NCBI RefSeq assembly: GCF_001570425.1
Contig: NZ_BCSX01000018.1
Location: forward strand, 124,001 to 188,000
Direction of reading: 5' to 3'
DNA from: Mycolicibacterium brisbanense
GTDB taxonomy: Bacteria; Actinomycetota; Actinomycetes; Mycobacteriales; Mycobacteriaceae
DNA length: 64,000 bases
The notes under the pieces are model-generated. The model was given only the letters and a program-made list of their open reading frames with translations. It did not search any database and had not been told where the DNA came from. Positions 36,064 through 45,744 of the stretch are shown piece by piece; the stretch's first letter is position 1, and every line of letters begins with the position of its first letter. A program made the position numbers and the translations under genes.

Positions 36064-37140
36064 GTGGCGATCTCTTCAATCCATGACGTGCAGTGGCGTG
36101 GCTTTGCCAGTGACAACTATGCCGGTGTGCACCCGGAAGTCCTCGCGGCGATCTCCGCGGCGAACGGCGGCCACCAGGTGGCCTACGGAGGCGATCGGTA
36201 CACCGCCCGTCTGCAGGAGGTAGTACGCGAGCAGTTCGGCGACCATGCCGAGGCGTTCCCGGTGTTCAACGGCACCGGGGCCAACGTCGTCGCGCTCACG
36301 AGTCTGCTCCCACGGTGGGGCGCGGTGGTGGCCGCGTCCACGGCGCACATCAACACCGATGAGGCCGGCGCTCCCGAGCGCATGACCGGTATCAAACTTC
36401 TCACCGTGCCGACGCCGGACGGCAAGCTGACGCCGGAACTGGTGGCTCGTGAGGCGTGGGGGTGGGGTGATGAGCATCGGGCGCAGCCGCTGGCCGTGAG
36501 CATCACGCAGAGCACCGAGCTGGGCACCGTCTACACACCCGCCGAGGTGCGCGCCATCGCGGACTTCGCCCATGACCATGGCATGGCGGTACACATGGAC
36601 GGCTCGCGGCTCTGGAACGCCGCGGCGGCCCTGGCAGTGCCGTTTCGGGAGTTCACCGTCGATGCTGGGGTCGACATCGTGAGCCTCGGCGGCACCAAGA
36701 ACGGTCTGCTCGGGGCGGAGGCGGTCGTCGCACTGGCCGCTACCCCCGACACCGGGCTCGTCTACCTCAGGAAGCTGACAATGCAGCTGGCCAGCAAGAT
36801 GCGGTTCGCCTCGGCGCAGCTGCTCGCGCTGTTCGACGACGATCTGGGCCTGCGCAGCGCCGCGCACGCGAACGCGATGGCGGCTCGGCTGCGATCTGCG
36901 TTGGAGGCAGGCATCGCCGATGGGGCGCTACCCGGGTTGGCGTTTACCCAGCCCAGCCAAGCCAATGCGATCTTCGCGACGCTACCGACAACTGTCGCGG
37001 ACCGGATCCACCAACGTGTTCGGTTTTACGATTGGGACCGCGCCCGCGGCGAGGTGCGCTGGATGGCCGCGTGGGACACCACCGAAGACGATGTCGACCG
37101 GTTCGTCGCGATCATCCGCGAGGAGTTCGGCCGCGGATAG
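36064..37140 (+). CDS. Low-specificity threonine aldolase
   Basis: 358 residues from GTG at 36064. Conserved PLP-enzyme blocks include FASDNYAGVHPEVLAAI at the N-terminus, NGTGANVVAL, the STAHINTDEAGAPE segment, HMDGSRLWNAAAAL and the lysine in SLGGTKNGLLGAEAV that binds pyridoxal phosphate. The enzyme splits threonine (and allo-threonine) into glycine and acetaldehyde in the cytoplasm. The next gene encodes a ThrE-type threonine/serine exporter, so both genes act on the same amino acid. Confidence 0.9.
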   Translation: MAISSIHDVQWRGFASDNYAGVHPEVLAAISAANGGHQVAYGGDRYTARLQEVVREQFGDHAEAFPVFNGTGANVVALTSLLPRWGAVVAASTAHINTDEAGAPERMTGIKLLTVPTPDGKLTPELVAREAWGWGDEHRAQPLAVSITQSTELGTVYTPAEVRAIADFAHDHGMAVHMDGSRLWNAAAALAVPFREFTVDAGVDIVSLGGTKNGLLGAEAVVALAATPDTGLVYLRKLTMQLASKMRFASAQLLALFDDDLGLRSAAHANAMAARLRSALEAGIADGALPGLAFTQPSQANAIFATLPTTVADRIHQRVRFYDWDRARGEVRWMAAWDTTEDDVDRFVAIIREEFGRG

Positions 37141-37443
37141 GGCCGTACCCAGAACCTCGCGGCGACAACATATTTCGACTAGGCCCGAGGACTGCTTCAG
37201 GTGCCACAGGTCATGGTGACCGAGGAAGAGGCCGACGCACCACGCTCGCCGATCTGAGTCGCGCGCGCATTGCGGTGCACGACACCGATTGCGGAGTCCA
37301 CAGTCCCACTTCGCTTTCCAGGCGCACGGATGCGCTCACCGCCTGAGTTAGCCCCGGTGACAGATCCGCCGAGCCGGGGAGGTGACCGGTCTGCAACACA
37401 GCCGTGGCGTGGCGGGGCCGGCCGCTCAGTATCGTTTTGGGTG
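37141..37443. other. Gap between threonine aldolase and exporter
   Basis: A 300-base interval without a supported gene. One tiny frame (37201-37257) codes for 18 residues after a GTG and could be a leader peptide, but it has no ribosome site and no run of threonine or serine codons. I see no terminator. Confidence 0.35.
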
Positions 37444-39018
37444 ATGGCACGAGATCGATCAGGCGGCCTGCCCCGCTTCCGCAGCGGGGCGTGGATTGCG
37501 CTACCCGGACGCCGTGACCCGGCACCCCTTGCAGGCCAACGCAGTCGGACTTCCAGTGAGATCGGGGAAGTGCACACCCGAAAGATCCTCGATCTCACCA
37601 TCCGGCTCGCCGAAGTGATGCTGTCGTCGGGGTCGGGCACCGCCGACGTGGTGGCCACGGCCAAGGATGTGGCACAGGCGTACCAGCTCACGGATTGCGT
37701 CGTCGACATCGCGTTCACCACCATCTTCGTGTCGGCTCCGCCGACCGTCGACGCTGCGCCGGTGACAATCGTTCGATCGGTCCGGACTCGTGCCACCGAT
37801 TACACCCGGATGGCAGACCTGGACCGACTCGTCCAGCAGATCACCTCCGGCGAGGTCACGCTGGATCACGCCCACGAGGCCATGGACCGGTTGACCGAGC
37901 GCCCCCATCCCTACCCGCGGTGGCTGGCGACAGCGGGGTGGGCCGGTTTTGCTCTCGGCGTCGCGATGCTCCTCGGCGGCACTTGGTTCACGTGTCTGCT
38001 CGCAGCGCTGACCGCCGCCGCCATCGATCGGCTCGGACGCGTCCTCAACCGGATGGGAACGCCGTTCTTCTTCCAGAACGTGGTCGGCGCCGCGGTGGCG
38101 ACCCTGGTGGCGATCGGGGCGTACCTGCTTACCGGCGAGGGGCTCACCGCGCTGGTGGCCACCGGAATCGTCATGCTGCTGTCGGGATTGACGCTGGTCG
38201 GTGCGACGCAGGACGCGCTCACCGGTCACATGATCACTGCGGTTGCCCGGCTGAGCGAGGCGCTTTTCCTCACCGCAGGCATTGTCGTCGGCATCATTGC
38301 CGGCCTGCAGGTCGTCACAGTCGCCGGCATCGAGATCCGGCTGCATGTGGATTCGACGCAGACGTTCGTTCCCCCTGACCGGCCACTGCCGATCCTGCTG
38401 GCGGTCGTCGGCGCGGCGCTGGCCAGCGTCTGCTTCACGATCGCGAGCTACGCGCCGCTGCGCTCGGCCGCACCCGCCGGGCTCGCGGCGGGGCTGGCAG
38501 AGCTGGTGCTGATCGGTTTGGGTCTGGCCGGGTTCGGTCAACTGGTGGCGACGGGTATCGCGGCCATCGGCGTCGGCCTGTTTGCGACGCTGGTGTCGGT
38601 CCGCCGGCGCGCACCGGCGCTGGTGACCTCGACGGCAGGCATCATGCCGATGCTGCCTGGCTTGGCGGTGTTCCGGGCGGTCTTCTTCTTCGCCGTCGAA
38701 GACCGGTTCACCGACGGCGTCGCGCAGATGGTGGCTGCTGGAGCCACAGCGCTGGCGCTGGGTGCCGGTGTGGTGATGGGTGAGCTGTTCGGGTCACCGC
38801 TGCGGCACGGCACCGGGCGGATTCGTGATTTCTTCCGGATCGAAGGCCCCCCGGGCCTGCGGCGGGTCGTTGGCCGCGTCGCGCGGCTACGCCCGGCCGT
38901 CACGCCACCGTCGGGGCGCAACGCGCGACGTCAGCGGAACTTCGCACTGAAACCGAAGCGCGCCCCGCAGCCCCGTGTCGAGGGGGCCGCCGACGGCGAG
39001 GATCCGCCGCCGAATTGA
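37444..39018 (+). CDS. ThrE-family threonine/serine exporter
   Basis: 524 residues from ATG at 37444 (GTG at 37441 overlaps it). The N-terminal ThrE domain (LDLTIRLAEVMLSSGSGTADVVATAKDVAQAYQL, then VDIAFTTIFVS) is followed by about ten membrane helices and a basic, proline-rich tail of 60 residues. ThrE of Corynebacterium glutamicum exports threonine and serine using the proton gradient; Mycobacterium tuberculosis has a homologue, Rv3737. It lies 300 bases downstream of the threonine aldolase gene on the same strand, suggesting a shared role in limiting excess threonine. Confidence 0.88.
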   Translation: MARDRSGGLPRFRSGAWIALPGRRDPAPLAGQRSRTSSEIGEVHTRKILDLTIRLAEVMLSSGSGTADVVATAKDVAQAYQLTDCVVDIAFTTIFVSAPPTVDAAPVTIVRSVRTRATDYTRMADLDRLVQQITSGEVTLDHAHEAMDRLTERPHPYPRWLATAGWAGFALGVAMLLGGTWFTCLLAALTAAAIDRLGRVLNRMGTPFFFQNVVGAAVATLVAIGAYLLTGEGLTALVATGIVMLLSGLTLVGATQDALTGHMITAVARLSEALFLTAGIVVGIIAGLQVVTVAGIEIRLHVDSTQTFVPPDRPLPILLAVVGAALASVCFTIASYAPLRSAAPAGLAAGLAELVLIGLGLAGFGQLVATGIAAIGVGLFATLVSVRRRAPALVTSTAGIMPMLPGLAVFRAVFFFAVEDRFTDGVAQMVAAGATALALGAGVVMGELFGSPLRHGTGRIRDFFRIEGPPGLRRVVGRVARLRPAVTPPSGRNARRQRNFALKPKRAPQPRVEGAADGEDPPPN

Positions 39019-39035
39019 TCTCGCGCAGCGGCGCT

Positions 39036-39065
39036 GTCGGACCCGACTGCAGTGTCGGGTCTGAC
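39036..39065. terminator. Stem-loop between the exporter and a convergent secreted gene
   Basis: GTCGGACCCGAC and GTCGGGTCTGAC form a 12-bp stem (one G-T pair) with a 6-base loop, 17 bases after the exporter stop and 20 bases from the stop of the opposite gene. It lacks a T-run. Confidence 0.6.
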
Positions 39066-39085
39066 CGCGCCGCAGATCACCCGGG

Positions 39086-39337
39086 TCAGGTGAGCGGGAT
39101 GAACCCGTCGTTGATCCAGACGCCCCAGTGGCCGCCCGAACCCCAGTCCCACCACACGACCGGCTGGCCCTGCCACGTCTGCGCCGGCTTGCGCGGCGCC
39201 GAGGCCGGTGCCTCGAGCGATGGCGGCGGCACGGCCGGATCGGCGCTCGCGGTGGCGGCGCTCAGACCGACTGCTGAGCCGGCGATCGCGCCTGCGACCG
39301 CGACGGCCGCCAGCGCGCTCTTGCTGGTGAGGATCAT
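39086..39337 (-). CDS. Small secreted protein with a conserved Trp-rich C-terminus
   Basis: 83 residues. A signal peptide ends near ATASADP. The C-terminal motif WQGQPVVWWDWGSGGHWGVWINDGFIPLT-like region (split here as QPVVWWDWG and HWGVWINDGFIPLT) recurs in short exported actinobacterial proteins of unknown role. It is a single gene convergent with the ThrE exporter. Confidence 0.78.
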   Translation of the reverse strand: MILTSKSALAAVAVAGAIAGSAVGLSAATASADPAVPPPSLEAPASAPRKPAQTWQGQPVVWWDWGSGGHWGVWINDGFIPLT

Positions 39338-39452
39338 GTTTGCGTACCTCGGCGGTTGTGACTGACGTCGGACACTTGAAGCTTAACCAATCTAAGCGAT
39401 CCGCTGTCGGCCGCGTCGTCTTGGAGAAGACCTGAAAAAGTGCGACGAAAGA

Positions 39453-39479
39453 TGTCGAGAACGTCGTCGCGGCTCCGTC
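39453..39479 (+). promoter_or_regulatory. ECF42-type promoter
   Basis: TGTCGA (39453-39458), a 17-base spacer, then CGTC (39476-39479). This equals the ECF42 target promoter as I recall it from work on that group (TGTCGA at -35, CGA/TC at -10). It lies 58 bases upstream of the DGPF gene that precedes the ECF42 sigma gene, as expected for autoregulation. Confidence 0.75.
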
Positions 39480-39537
39480 CCAGGAATGAACAACCAACTA
39501 GGGTCGCTCACCGAGCGGACCAGAATCGGAGGATGTC

Positions 39538-39945
39538 ATGGCCAAGTACCTGCTGCTCAAGCACTATCGCGGCGCGCCGGCCGCGGTCAACGACGTGCCG
39601 ATGGATCAGTGGACGCCCGCCGAGATCGAGGCGCACATCGGGTACATGAACGATTTCGCGGCTCGCCTGCAGGAAAGTGGCGAATACGTCGACAGCCAGG
39701 CCCTCGCCCCCGAGGGCGTCTGGGTGCAGTACGGCGGTCAGGGCAAGCCACCGGTCACCGACGGCCCGTTCGCCGAGACCAAGGATTTGATCGCGGGCTG
39801 GATGATCATTGACGTCGACTCCTATGACCGGGCGGTGGAGCTGGCAGGCGAATTGTCCGCAGCGCCAGGCGCCGGCGGCGCGCCGATCCACGAATGGCTG
39901 GAATTGCGGCCGTTTTTGACCCACACGCCGACCGTCACCGAGTAG
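39538..39945 (+). CDS. DGPF / YciI-like protein, ECF42 partner
   Basis: 135 residues from ATG at 39538 with CGGAGG just upstream. It has the YciI-like fold and the DGPF signature in PPVTDGPFAETKDLIAGWMIIDVDS. DGPF proteins are encoded next to ECF42 sigma factors in most genomes; their function is unknown, and they are usually the main target of the sigma factor. The stop is directly followed by the ATG of the sigma gene. Confidence 0.9.
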   Translation: MAKYLLLKHYRGAPAAVNDVPMDQWTPAEIEAHIGYMNDFAARLQESGEYVDSQALAPEGVWVQYGGQGKPPVTDGPFAETKDLIAGWMIIDVDSYDRAVELAGELSAAPGAGGAPIHEWLELRPFLTHTPTVTE

Positions 39946-41121
39946 ATGCCGGATCACGCGATGGACGATGCGCAGCTGCGGGATCTGATTCCCGGTGTGC
40001 TCGCGGCGCTCGTCCATCGCGGCGCCGACTTCGCCACAGCCGAGGACGCGGTCCAGGAGGCGCTCGTCAAAGCCGTTGAGACATGGGCGAACAACCCGCC
40101 CGACGATCCCAAGGGCTGGTTGATCACCACGGCGTGGCACCGGTTTCTCGATCTGGTCAGGTCCGACACCGCGCGCCGCAACCGCGAGGAGCGGCTGTGG
40201 GCCGAGCCGCCGCCCGGAGCGGTCGCATCGACGGACGACACGCTGCAGCTCTATTTCCTGTGCGCGCACCCCAGTCTGACGCCGTCCTCAGCCGTCGCGC
40301 TGACACTGCGGGCGGTCGGTGGCCTGACCACCCGTCAGATCGCCCAGGCCTACTTCGTGCCCGAAGCGACGATGGCTCAGCGGATCAGCCGCGCGAAGCG
40401 GACGGTGGGTGCCGTGCGGTTCGACCGTCCCGGCGATGTACACACCGTGTTGCGGGTGCTGTACCTCGTCTTCAACGAGGGCTACAGCGGCGACGTCGAT
40501 CTCGCCGTGGAAGCCATCCGGCTCGCCCGTCAGCTGGCGGCGGCGACGGACGATCCCGAGGTCGCCGGACTGCTCGCGCTGTTCTTGCTCCACCACGCAC
40601 GACGCACGGCCAGAACTCGTCCGGACGGCAGCCTCGTGCCGTTGGCTGAGCAGGACCGCGATCTGTGGGATCGCGACCTCATCGCCGAAGGGGTCGCGGT
40701 GCTGCAAGCTGCACTGGCGCGTGACCGACTGGGGGAGTACCAGGCGCAAGCGGCCATCGCGGCGCTGCATGCCGACGCGCAGACCGTCGAGGAAACCGAC
40801 TGGGTGCAGATCGTCGAGTGGTACGACGAACTCGTGCGGCTCACCGACAGCCCGATCGCCAGACTCAACCGCGCGGTCGCCGTCGGCGAGGCCGATGGAC
40901 CGCGCGCCGGGCTCGCGGCGCTGGCGCAGCTCGATCCGACGTTGCCGAGGTACTCCGCGGCCGCCGCCTACCTGCACGAACGATCCGGCGATCTCGCCAC
41001 GGCGGCAAGGCTTTACGCCGAGGCCGCGACGCACGCGCAGAATCTCGCCGAGCGCAATCACCTCACGCTGCAGGCGGCGACTCTGCGCCAGCGGCAGGCA
41101 GGAACATTCGACGTGAGATAG
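39946..41121 (+). CDS. ECF42 RNA polymerase sigma factor with C-terminal TPR-like extension
   Basis: 391 residues. Residues about 10-85 are sigma region 2 (DFATAEDAVQEALVKAVETW, DDPKGWLITTAWHRFLDLVRSD), 115-170 region 4 (RAVGGLTTRQIAQAYFVPEATMAQRISRAKR). About 200 more residues (VHTVLRVLYLVFNEGYSGD, then LDPTLPRYSAAAAYLHERSGDLATAARLY) form the ECF42 extension with TPR-like helices, needed for activity in studied members. There is no anti-sigma gene. The promoter at 39453-39479 suggests that it drives its own operon. The signal is unknown. Confidence 0.93.
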   Translation: MPDHAMDDAQLRDLIPGVLAALVHRGADFATAEDAVQEALVKAVETWANNPPDDPKGWLITTAWHRFLDLVRSDTARRNREERLWAEPPPGAVASTDDTLQLYFLCAHPSLTPSSAVALTLRAVGGLTTRQIAQAYFVPEATMAQRISRAKRTVGAVRFDRPGDVHTVLRVLYLVFNEGYSGDVDLAVEAIRLARQLAAATDDPEVAGLLALFLLHHARRTARTRPDGSLVPLAEQDRDLWDRDLIAEGVAVLQAALARDRLGEYQAQAAIAALHADAQTVEETDWVQIVEWYDELVRLTDSPIARLNRAVAVGEADGPRAGLAALAQLDPTLPRYSAAAAYLHERSGDLATAARLYAEAATHAQNLAERNHLTLQAATLRQRQAGTFDVR

Positions 41122-41229
41122 GTGCGCCGAGCCGATGTGTGCGACGATGCCTCTACCCTCGGCTCGTTCGTCATGAACTCCGGGGCCGCAACCGATTCCC
41201 ACGGGGCAACAGAGAGGACCGCCGGATCG

Positions 41230-41835
41230 ATGACCCAGCGCCGTTCCACGCTCGCCACCAGCACTGTGAAGTTCGCGATCGCAGGCGTGGCCGCGGTCGG
41301 TGCCGTCCTGGCCCCCGCCATCCCGGCGTTCGCTGATCCGGCCGCGCCGACACCGGCACCTGGTCCGTCAGATCCGGCTGTCGCGGCCCCCGGCCAGATT
41401 GTCGTGTCGAACGACGGCCCCGCTGGTCCGCCTGCTGCGCCGCCGGTTGGTCCGCCCCAGGTCCCTGAGATCGCGAATCCGGTGTACGGCTCCGGCCAGT
41501 ACGGTTCGGGGCCGATCGGCTCGCTGCGCGATCTGTGGCACCAGGCCCGCGATCCTTACGCCTTCCAGGATCCCGACGTGGCCGGCGGCGTCGCGCCCCC
41601 GCCCGGTGCAGGTCCCGCACCGAAACTGCCGCCCGGATACGTATCCATCAATGCGCCAGGCTCCGAGACCCCGGTGACCGCGCCTGCCCCGGGTAGTGCG
41701 CCCGCTGGGCCCGCGCTGCCGCCCGGCTATTACCCGCTGAACGGTCCGCCGCCACCGGGATACCAGTTCAACAACTCACCGGGCGGTCAACCGCCTGCGC
41801 CCGGCGAGCCGGTGACCGCCCCGCCGGCGTCCTGA
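41230..41835 (+). CDS. Proline-rich secreted protein
   Basis: 202 residues from ATG at 41230; GAGAGGA lies 11-17 bases upstream. A signal peptide ends near IPAFADP. The mature chain is mostly Pro, Ala, Gly and Val with one less repetitive segment, YGSGQYGSGPIGSLRDLWHQARDPYAFQDPD, and two LPPGY motifs near the end. It looks like a wall-spanning or cell-surface protein; no domain is recognisable. Confidence 0.65.
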   Translation: MTQRRSTLATSTVKFAIAGVAAVGAVLAPAIPAFADPAAPTPAPGPSDPAVAAPGQIVVSNDGPAGPPAAPPVGPPQVPEIANPVYGSGQYGSGPIGSLRDLWHQARDPYAFQDPDVAGGVAPPPGAGPAPKLPPGYVSINAPGSETPVTAPAPGSAPAGPALPPGYYPLNGPPPPGYQFNNSPGGQPPAPGEPVTAPPAS

Positions 41836-42807
<972 letters not shown>

Positions 42808-42815
42808 GCCGGCAC

Positions 42816-43649
42816 CTAACCGATTGGCTTGCGGGCCCGCAGGGTGTAGCTCAGCGGTGCCACGCCCGACCGCGTCGTCAGTGCCCACTCGCCGTTGGGG
42901 CGCAATGTCATCTGGCCCGGGAGTGCCTCCCACGGCACGCTGTCGTGCTCGACGAACATCTCCAGCCGCAGACCCGCATCGAGCACGCCGGTGATGATCT
43001 CGCCGATGGAGTGATTCCACTCGTAGGTCTTGGTTGCCTGCAGTGGCGTGCTGGTCGGGACGTAGGTCGACGCGTCATCCCATTCCAAGGGGGTCTCGCG
43101 CTCGAAATACGGAAACCTCAGATGCAAGTCGTCGTCGAGGGTTTCGTCCATCGCCCACAGGATCGGGTGACCCTCGCGGATGTGGACGACGCCTCCCGGA
43201 GCGAGCAGTGCTGCCACGACGTCTGCCCATTGGCCGACGTCGGGCAGCCAGCACAGGGCGCCCACGCCCGTGTAGACCAGACCGAAGCCCCCGGCGGGCA
43301 GCACGGACGTGGCCTCGCGGACGTCGGCTTGAACGAAATCCACGGTGTCGCCGGTCTCGGCCACGAGTCGTCGGGCCTCCTCGACCGAGCGGCCGGAGAA
43401 GTCCAGGCCCGTCACCGCGGCACCGAGCCGGGCCAGCGAGAGCGTGTCGGTCCCGATGTGGCACTGCAGATGTACGGTTCGGACACCGCGGATGTCGCCG
43501 AGCCGCGGGAGGTCGAACCGTACGACGTGCGAGATCGCTGACCGGTCGTCGATGAACTGCTGGACGCGGTATCCGGAACCGTCCCGGGCAGCGTGCAGCC
43601 CGGCACGATCATCCCAGTTGGCGCGGTTCGCGTTGAAGAAGTCCGTCAT
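42816..43649 (-). CDS. Class I SAM-dependent methyltransferase
   Basis: 277 residues from ATG at 43649 (ATGs at 43652 and 43658 are alternatives). The SAM fold is seen in TVHLQCHIGTDTLSLARLGAAVTGLDFSGRSVEEARRL, with the acid after strand 2, and in FVQADVREATSVLPAGGFGLVYTGVGALCWLPD. The substrate-binding half (TPLQATKTYEWNHSIGEIITGVLDAGLRLEMFVEHD) matches small-molecule methyltransferases of the UbiE-like group. Substrate unknown. It is convergent with rpf, 8 bases away. Confidence 0.85.
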   Translation of the reverse strand: MTDFFNANRANWDDRAGLHAARDGSGYRVQQFIDDRSAISHVVRFDLPRLGDIRGVRTVHLQCHIGTDTLSLARLGAAVTGLDFSGRSVEEARRLVAETGDTVDFVQADVREATSVLPAGGFGLVYTGVGALCWLPDVGQWADVVAALLAPGGVVHIREGHPILWAMDETLDDDLHLRFPYFERETPLEWDDASTYVPTSTPLQATKTYEWNHSIGEIITGVLDAGLRLEMFVEHDSVPWEALPGQMTLRPNGEWALTTRSGVAPLSYTLRARKPIG

Positions 43650-44032
43650 CATCCGCACAGCCGTCGGCCATCGAGCGCCGTCGCGGTCCCCGGGTGGTTG
43701 GTTGCGTCAACGAAATATGCGCGGGCTGAAGGATTTTCGGCGCCATATTCGGTGGATGTGCTGCTGCGGCAGGAGCGGTAGCCGCCGGCGGTGGGGTGTC
43801 GGTCACCCGCTGCGATGCCGCCGCTCGTCGCCAGAGTCGTCAGTACGTGTGCGGGCATAGCCCGACCGTAGGGGTTGGCTTCTCGCGCTGACAACTGCTT
43901 TTCGGCGCGCCTGATTTTTTGCTGAGAGTTTGGATTAGGTAGACCACCTCGACAAGTTAGCGATATATCGTGATATTGACGCGATGCAGCGTTCAAACAC
44001 ACAGTTGAAGACCTCACGAGAGGGAGGCAGGC
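43650..44032. other. Intergenic region with the PadR-like gene's promoter
   Basis: Nearly 380 bases between the methyltransferase and the Gly-rich PadR-like gene. Short frames on both strands have no family resemblance. The palindrome at 43971-43980 is the only clear element. Confidence 0.4.
43971..43980. promoter_or_regulatory. Palindrome upstream of the PadR-like gene
   Basis: CGATATATCG, a perfect 10-bp palindrome followed by a further TGATAT, 52 bases before the ATG of a winged-helix protein. PadR-type regulators frequently bind ATAT-rich palindromes of this kind, so it may be an autoregulatory site. Confidence 0.45.
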
Positions 44033-44629
44033 ATGTTTCACGGTGGATTCCCCGGTGGATTCGGGTTCGGCGCAGCGGGTTTCGGTCCCTTCGGGGGAGG
44101 CTTCGGTGGGCACGGCTTCGGCGGCGGGTCCGGGGGCCCGAGATGGGGTGGCCCGGGTTTCGGCGGCCACGGGTTCGGTCGCGGCCAGTTCGCGGCGGCG
44201 GCCACCGCGGCCTTATTGCTGGACGGTCCGGCCGACGCCGCAGAGATCACCCGCCGGGTTACCGAGGCGACTGACGGCGCATTCACGCCGCCAGAGGGGG
44301 CGGCGGAGGTGGGTATCGGCCTGTTGGCAGGGCGTGGCGTGGTGACCGTCGACGAGGGTGTCGCAACGCTGACCGAGTTCGGCGAGAACATCCTGGCCTG
44401 GCGAGGCATCAACAGCGATACCGCGCATGCGTTCCTGGCGCAGGCGTCGAAGTTCGCCGGTGTCCTCAAGCTGCGCAAGGAGTTCTTCGAGGTCGCCGGT
44501 CTGGCCCGCACGATCATGTGGACCGGCACGGACGAGCAGAGGGAGAAGTTGGAGGAGGCGCGGGACACGATCCTGGCCGCCGTCACCGACGCCAAGCGTT
44601 CGCTCTACGCGGCTCTCGCCCAGGGCTGA
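44033..44629 (+). CDS. PadR-like protein with a Gly/Phe/His-rich N-terminus
   Basis: 198 residues from ATG at 44033 (GAGAGGGAGG upstream). Residues 1-50 are a low-complexity Gly-Phe-His segment (GGFGGHGFGGG repeats). From about residue 52 a helix-turn-helix-like sequence begins (AATAALLLDGPADAAEITRRVTEATDGAF, then GLLAGRGVVTVDEGVATLTEFG), and a helical C-terminus with many charged residues follows (EQREKLEEARDTILAAVTDAKRSL), as in PadR dimerisation helices. The Gly-rich head is seen in other actinobacterial PadR-like proteins. DNA binding is inferred. Confidence 0.72.
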   Translation: MFHGGFPGGFGFGAAGFGPFGGGFGGHGFGGGSGGPRWGGPGFGGHGFGRGQFAAAATAALLLDGPADAAEITRRVTEATDGAFTPPEGAAEVGIGLLAGRGVVTVDEGVATLTEFGENILAWRGINSDTAHAFLAQASKFAGVLKLRKEFFEVAGLARTIMWTGTDEQREKLEEARDTILAAVTDAKRSLYAALAQG

Positions 44630-44638
44630 TCTGACACT

Positions 44639-44676
44639 GTTTCGGCGCGGCCGCGATCGGGCGGCCGCGCCGAAAC
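44639..44676. terminator. 16-bp stem-loop after the PadR-like gene
   Basis: GTTTCGGCGCGGCCGC pairs perfectly with GCGGCCGCGCCGAAAC around 6 bases. It starts 9 bases after the stop codon and lies between this gene and the convergent L,D-transpeptidase gene, so it can serve both. Confidence 0.85.
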
Positions 44677-44721
44677 CGCTTGTCTTACCGGGGCCTTCGC
44701 GCCGTCAGGCGAGCGGCGCGC

Positions 44722-45585
44722 TCAGGCCCATTGGTCCCAGGGCACGCTCCAGTCACCGTTCTGCCAGAGCTGCAAGGGTTTTCCGCCGGTGTTCTTGACC
44801 TCGACGACATCGCCGGGGACCGAGAAGTTGTAGAACCAGGCGGCGTTGTCGTGGTTGAGGTTCAGGCAGCCGTGGCTGGTGTCGGTCTTTCCCTGCGCCC
44901 AGACCGTGGCTTCGAGCTCATGCAGGTACACCCCATCCGAGCTGATGCGCACGGCGTAGTTGATCGACTCCTTGTACCCGAGGTGTGAGTTGATCGGTAG
45001 TCCGTAGGTGGATGAATCCATCACCACCGGGTTGCTCTTGTCCATGACGGTGTACACACCGGGCTGTGTCCAGAAGCTCAGCGTCTTGTCGCCGACCTTC
45101 TCGGTGCCGCCGCGTCCCATGGACGTAGGCATGGTGCGCACCAGCGTGCCACCGTCGTAGACGCTGACCTGCTTGGTCGCATCGTCGGCGATCGATATGT
45201 GTGACGCCCCGATGGTGAACGTCAACGGCGCGTCCTGGCCGACGGTGACCAGGGTGCCGGGGGCGTAGTACTGCGGCGGGCGCCAGTGCGCGGTGTGGTC
45301 ATCGACCCAGTGCCACGCCCCGGCTACCGGCGGATCGGTGGTCACCGCAAGCTGGCGCTCGGCAGCGCCGCGGTCGTCGACGGGCCCGGCAAAGTGCGCA
45401 ACCACGACCATCCCGACGCCGTAGGTGGCGCCTGGCTGCAGCGGCGCACCTGAGGTACCGGTCAACGACACCGGAGGCAGGCCTGGGTCGTCCGCGTGCG
45501 ACACCCCCGCTGGTGCGCACAGCAGTGCTGTCAGCGCTGTCGCCACCGAAGCGAGCAGCATCGAAGCCCGCACTGCACTCACCAT
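44722..45585 (-). CDS. L,D-transpeptidase (YkuD domain)
   Basis: 287 residues with a signal peptide ending near GVSHAD. An Ig-like domain (about 40-125, GATYGVGMVVVAHFAGPVDDR, AGAWHWVDDHTAHWRPPQYYAPG) precedes the YkuD catalytic domain (about 130-260) with the histidine in YLHELEATVW and the cysteine motif SHGCLNLNHDNAAWFYNF. The enzyme forms 3-3 crosslinks in peptidoglycan and is the target of carbapenems. No lipobox is present, unlike several mycobacterial Ldt lipoproteins. Single gene. Confidence 0.93.
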   Translation of the reverse strand: MVSAVRASMLLASVATALTALLCAPAGVSHADDPGLPPVSLTGTSGAPLQPGATYGVGMVVVAHFAGPVDDRGAAERQLAVTTDPPVAGAWHWVDDHTAHWRPPQYYAPGTLVTVGQDAPLTFTIGASHISIADDATKQVSVYDGGTLVRTMPTSMGRGGTEKVGDKTLSFWTQPGVYTVMDKSNPVVMDSSTYGLPINSHLGYKESINYAVRISSDGVYLHELEATVWAQGKTDTSHGCLNLNHDNAAWFYNFSVPGDVVEVKNTGGKPLQLWQNGDWSVPWDQWA

Positions 45586-45744
45586 TTGCCATTCTCCGAT
45601 TCACGAATTCGGACCCCGGTTGGGATCCAGTCGTTAGGCATCCTAGTGATCGTGCCTGTCAGCGAACCTGTGACGCGGCGCGCACGGTCAACTGCTCGAC
45701 GCGATGCCAGGACCTTTCGGAGTATGCGGTGGTGACCGAGCCGA

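Noticed and set aside
43649..44170. A 173-residue minus-strand frame upstream of the methyltransferase
   Set aside because: It covers the ribosome site and first codons of the PadR-like gene, and its sequence resembles no family.
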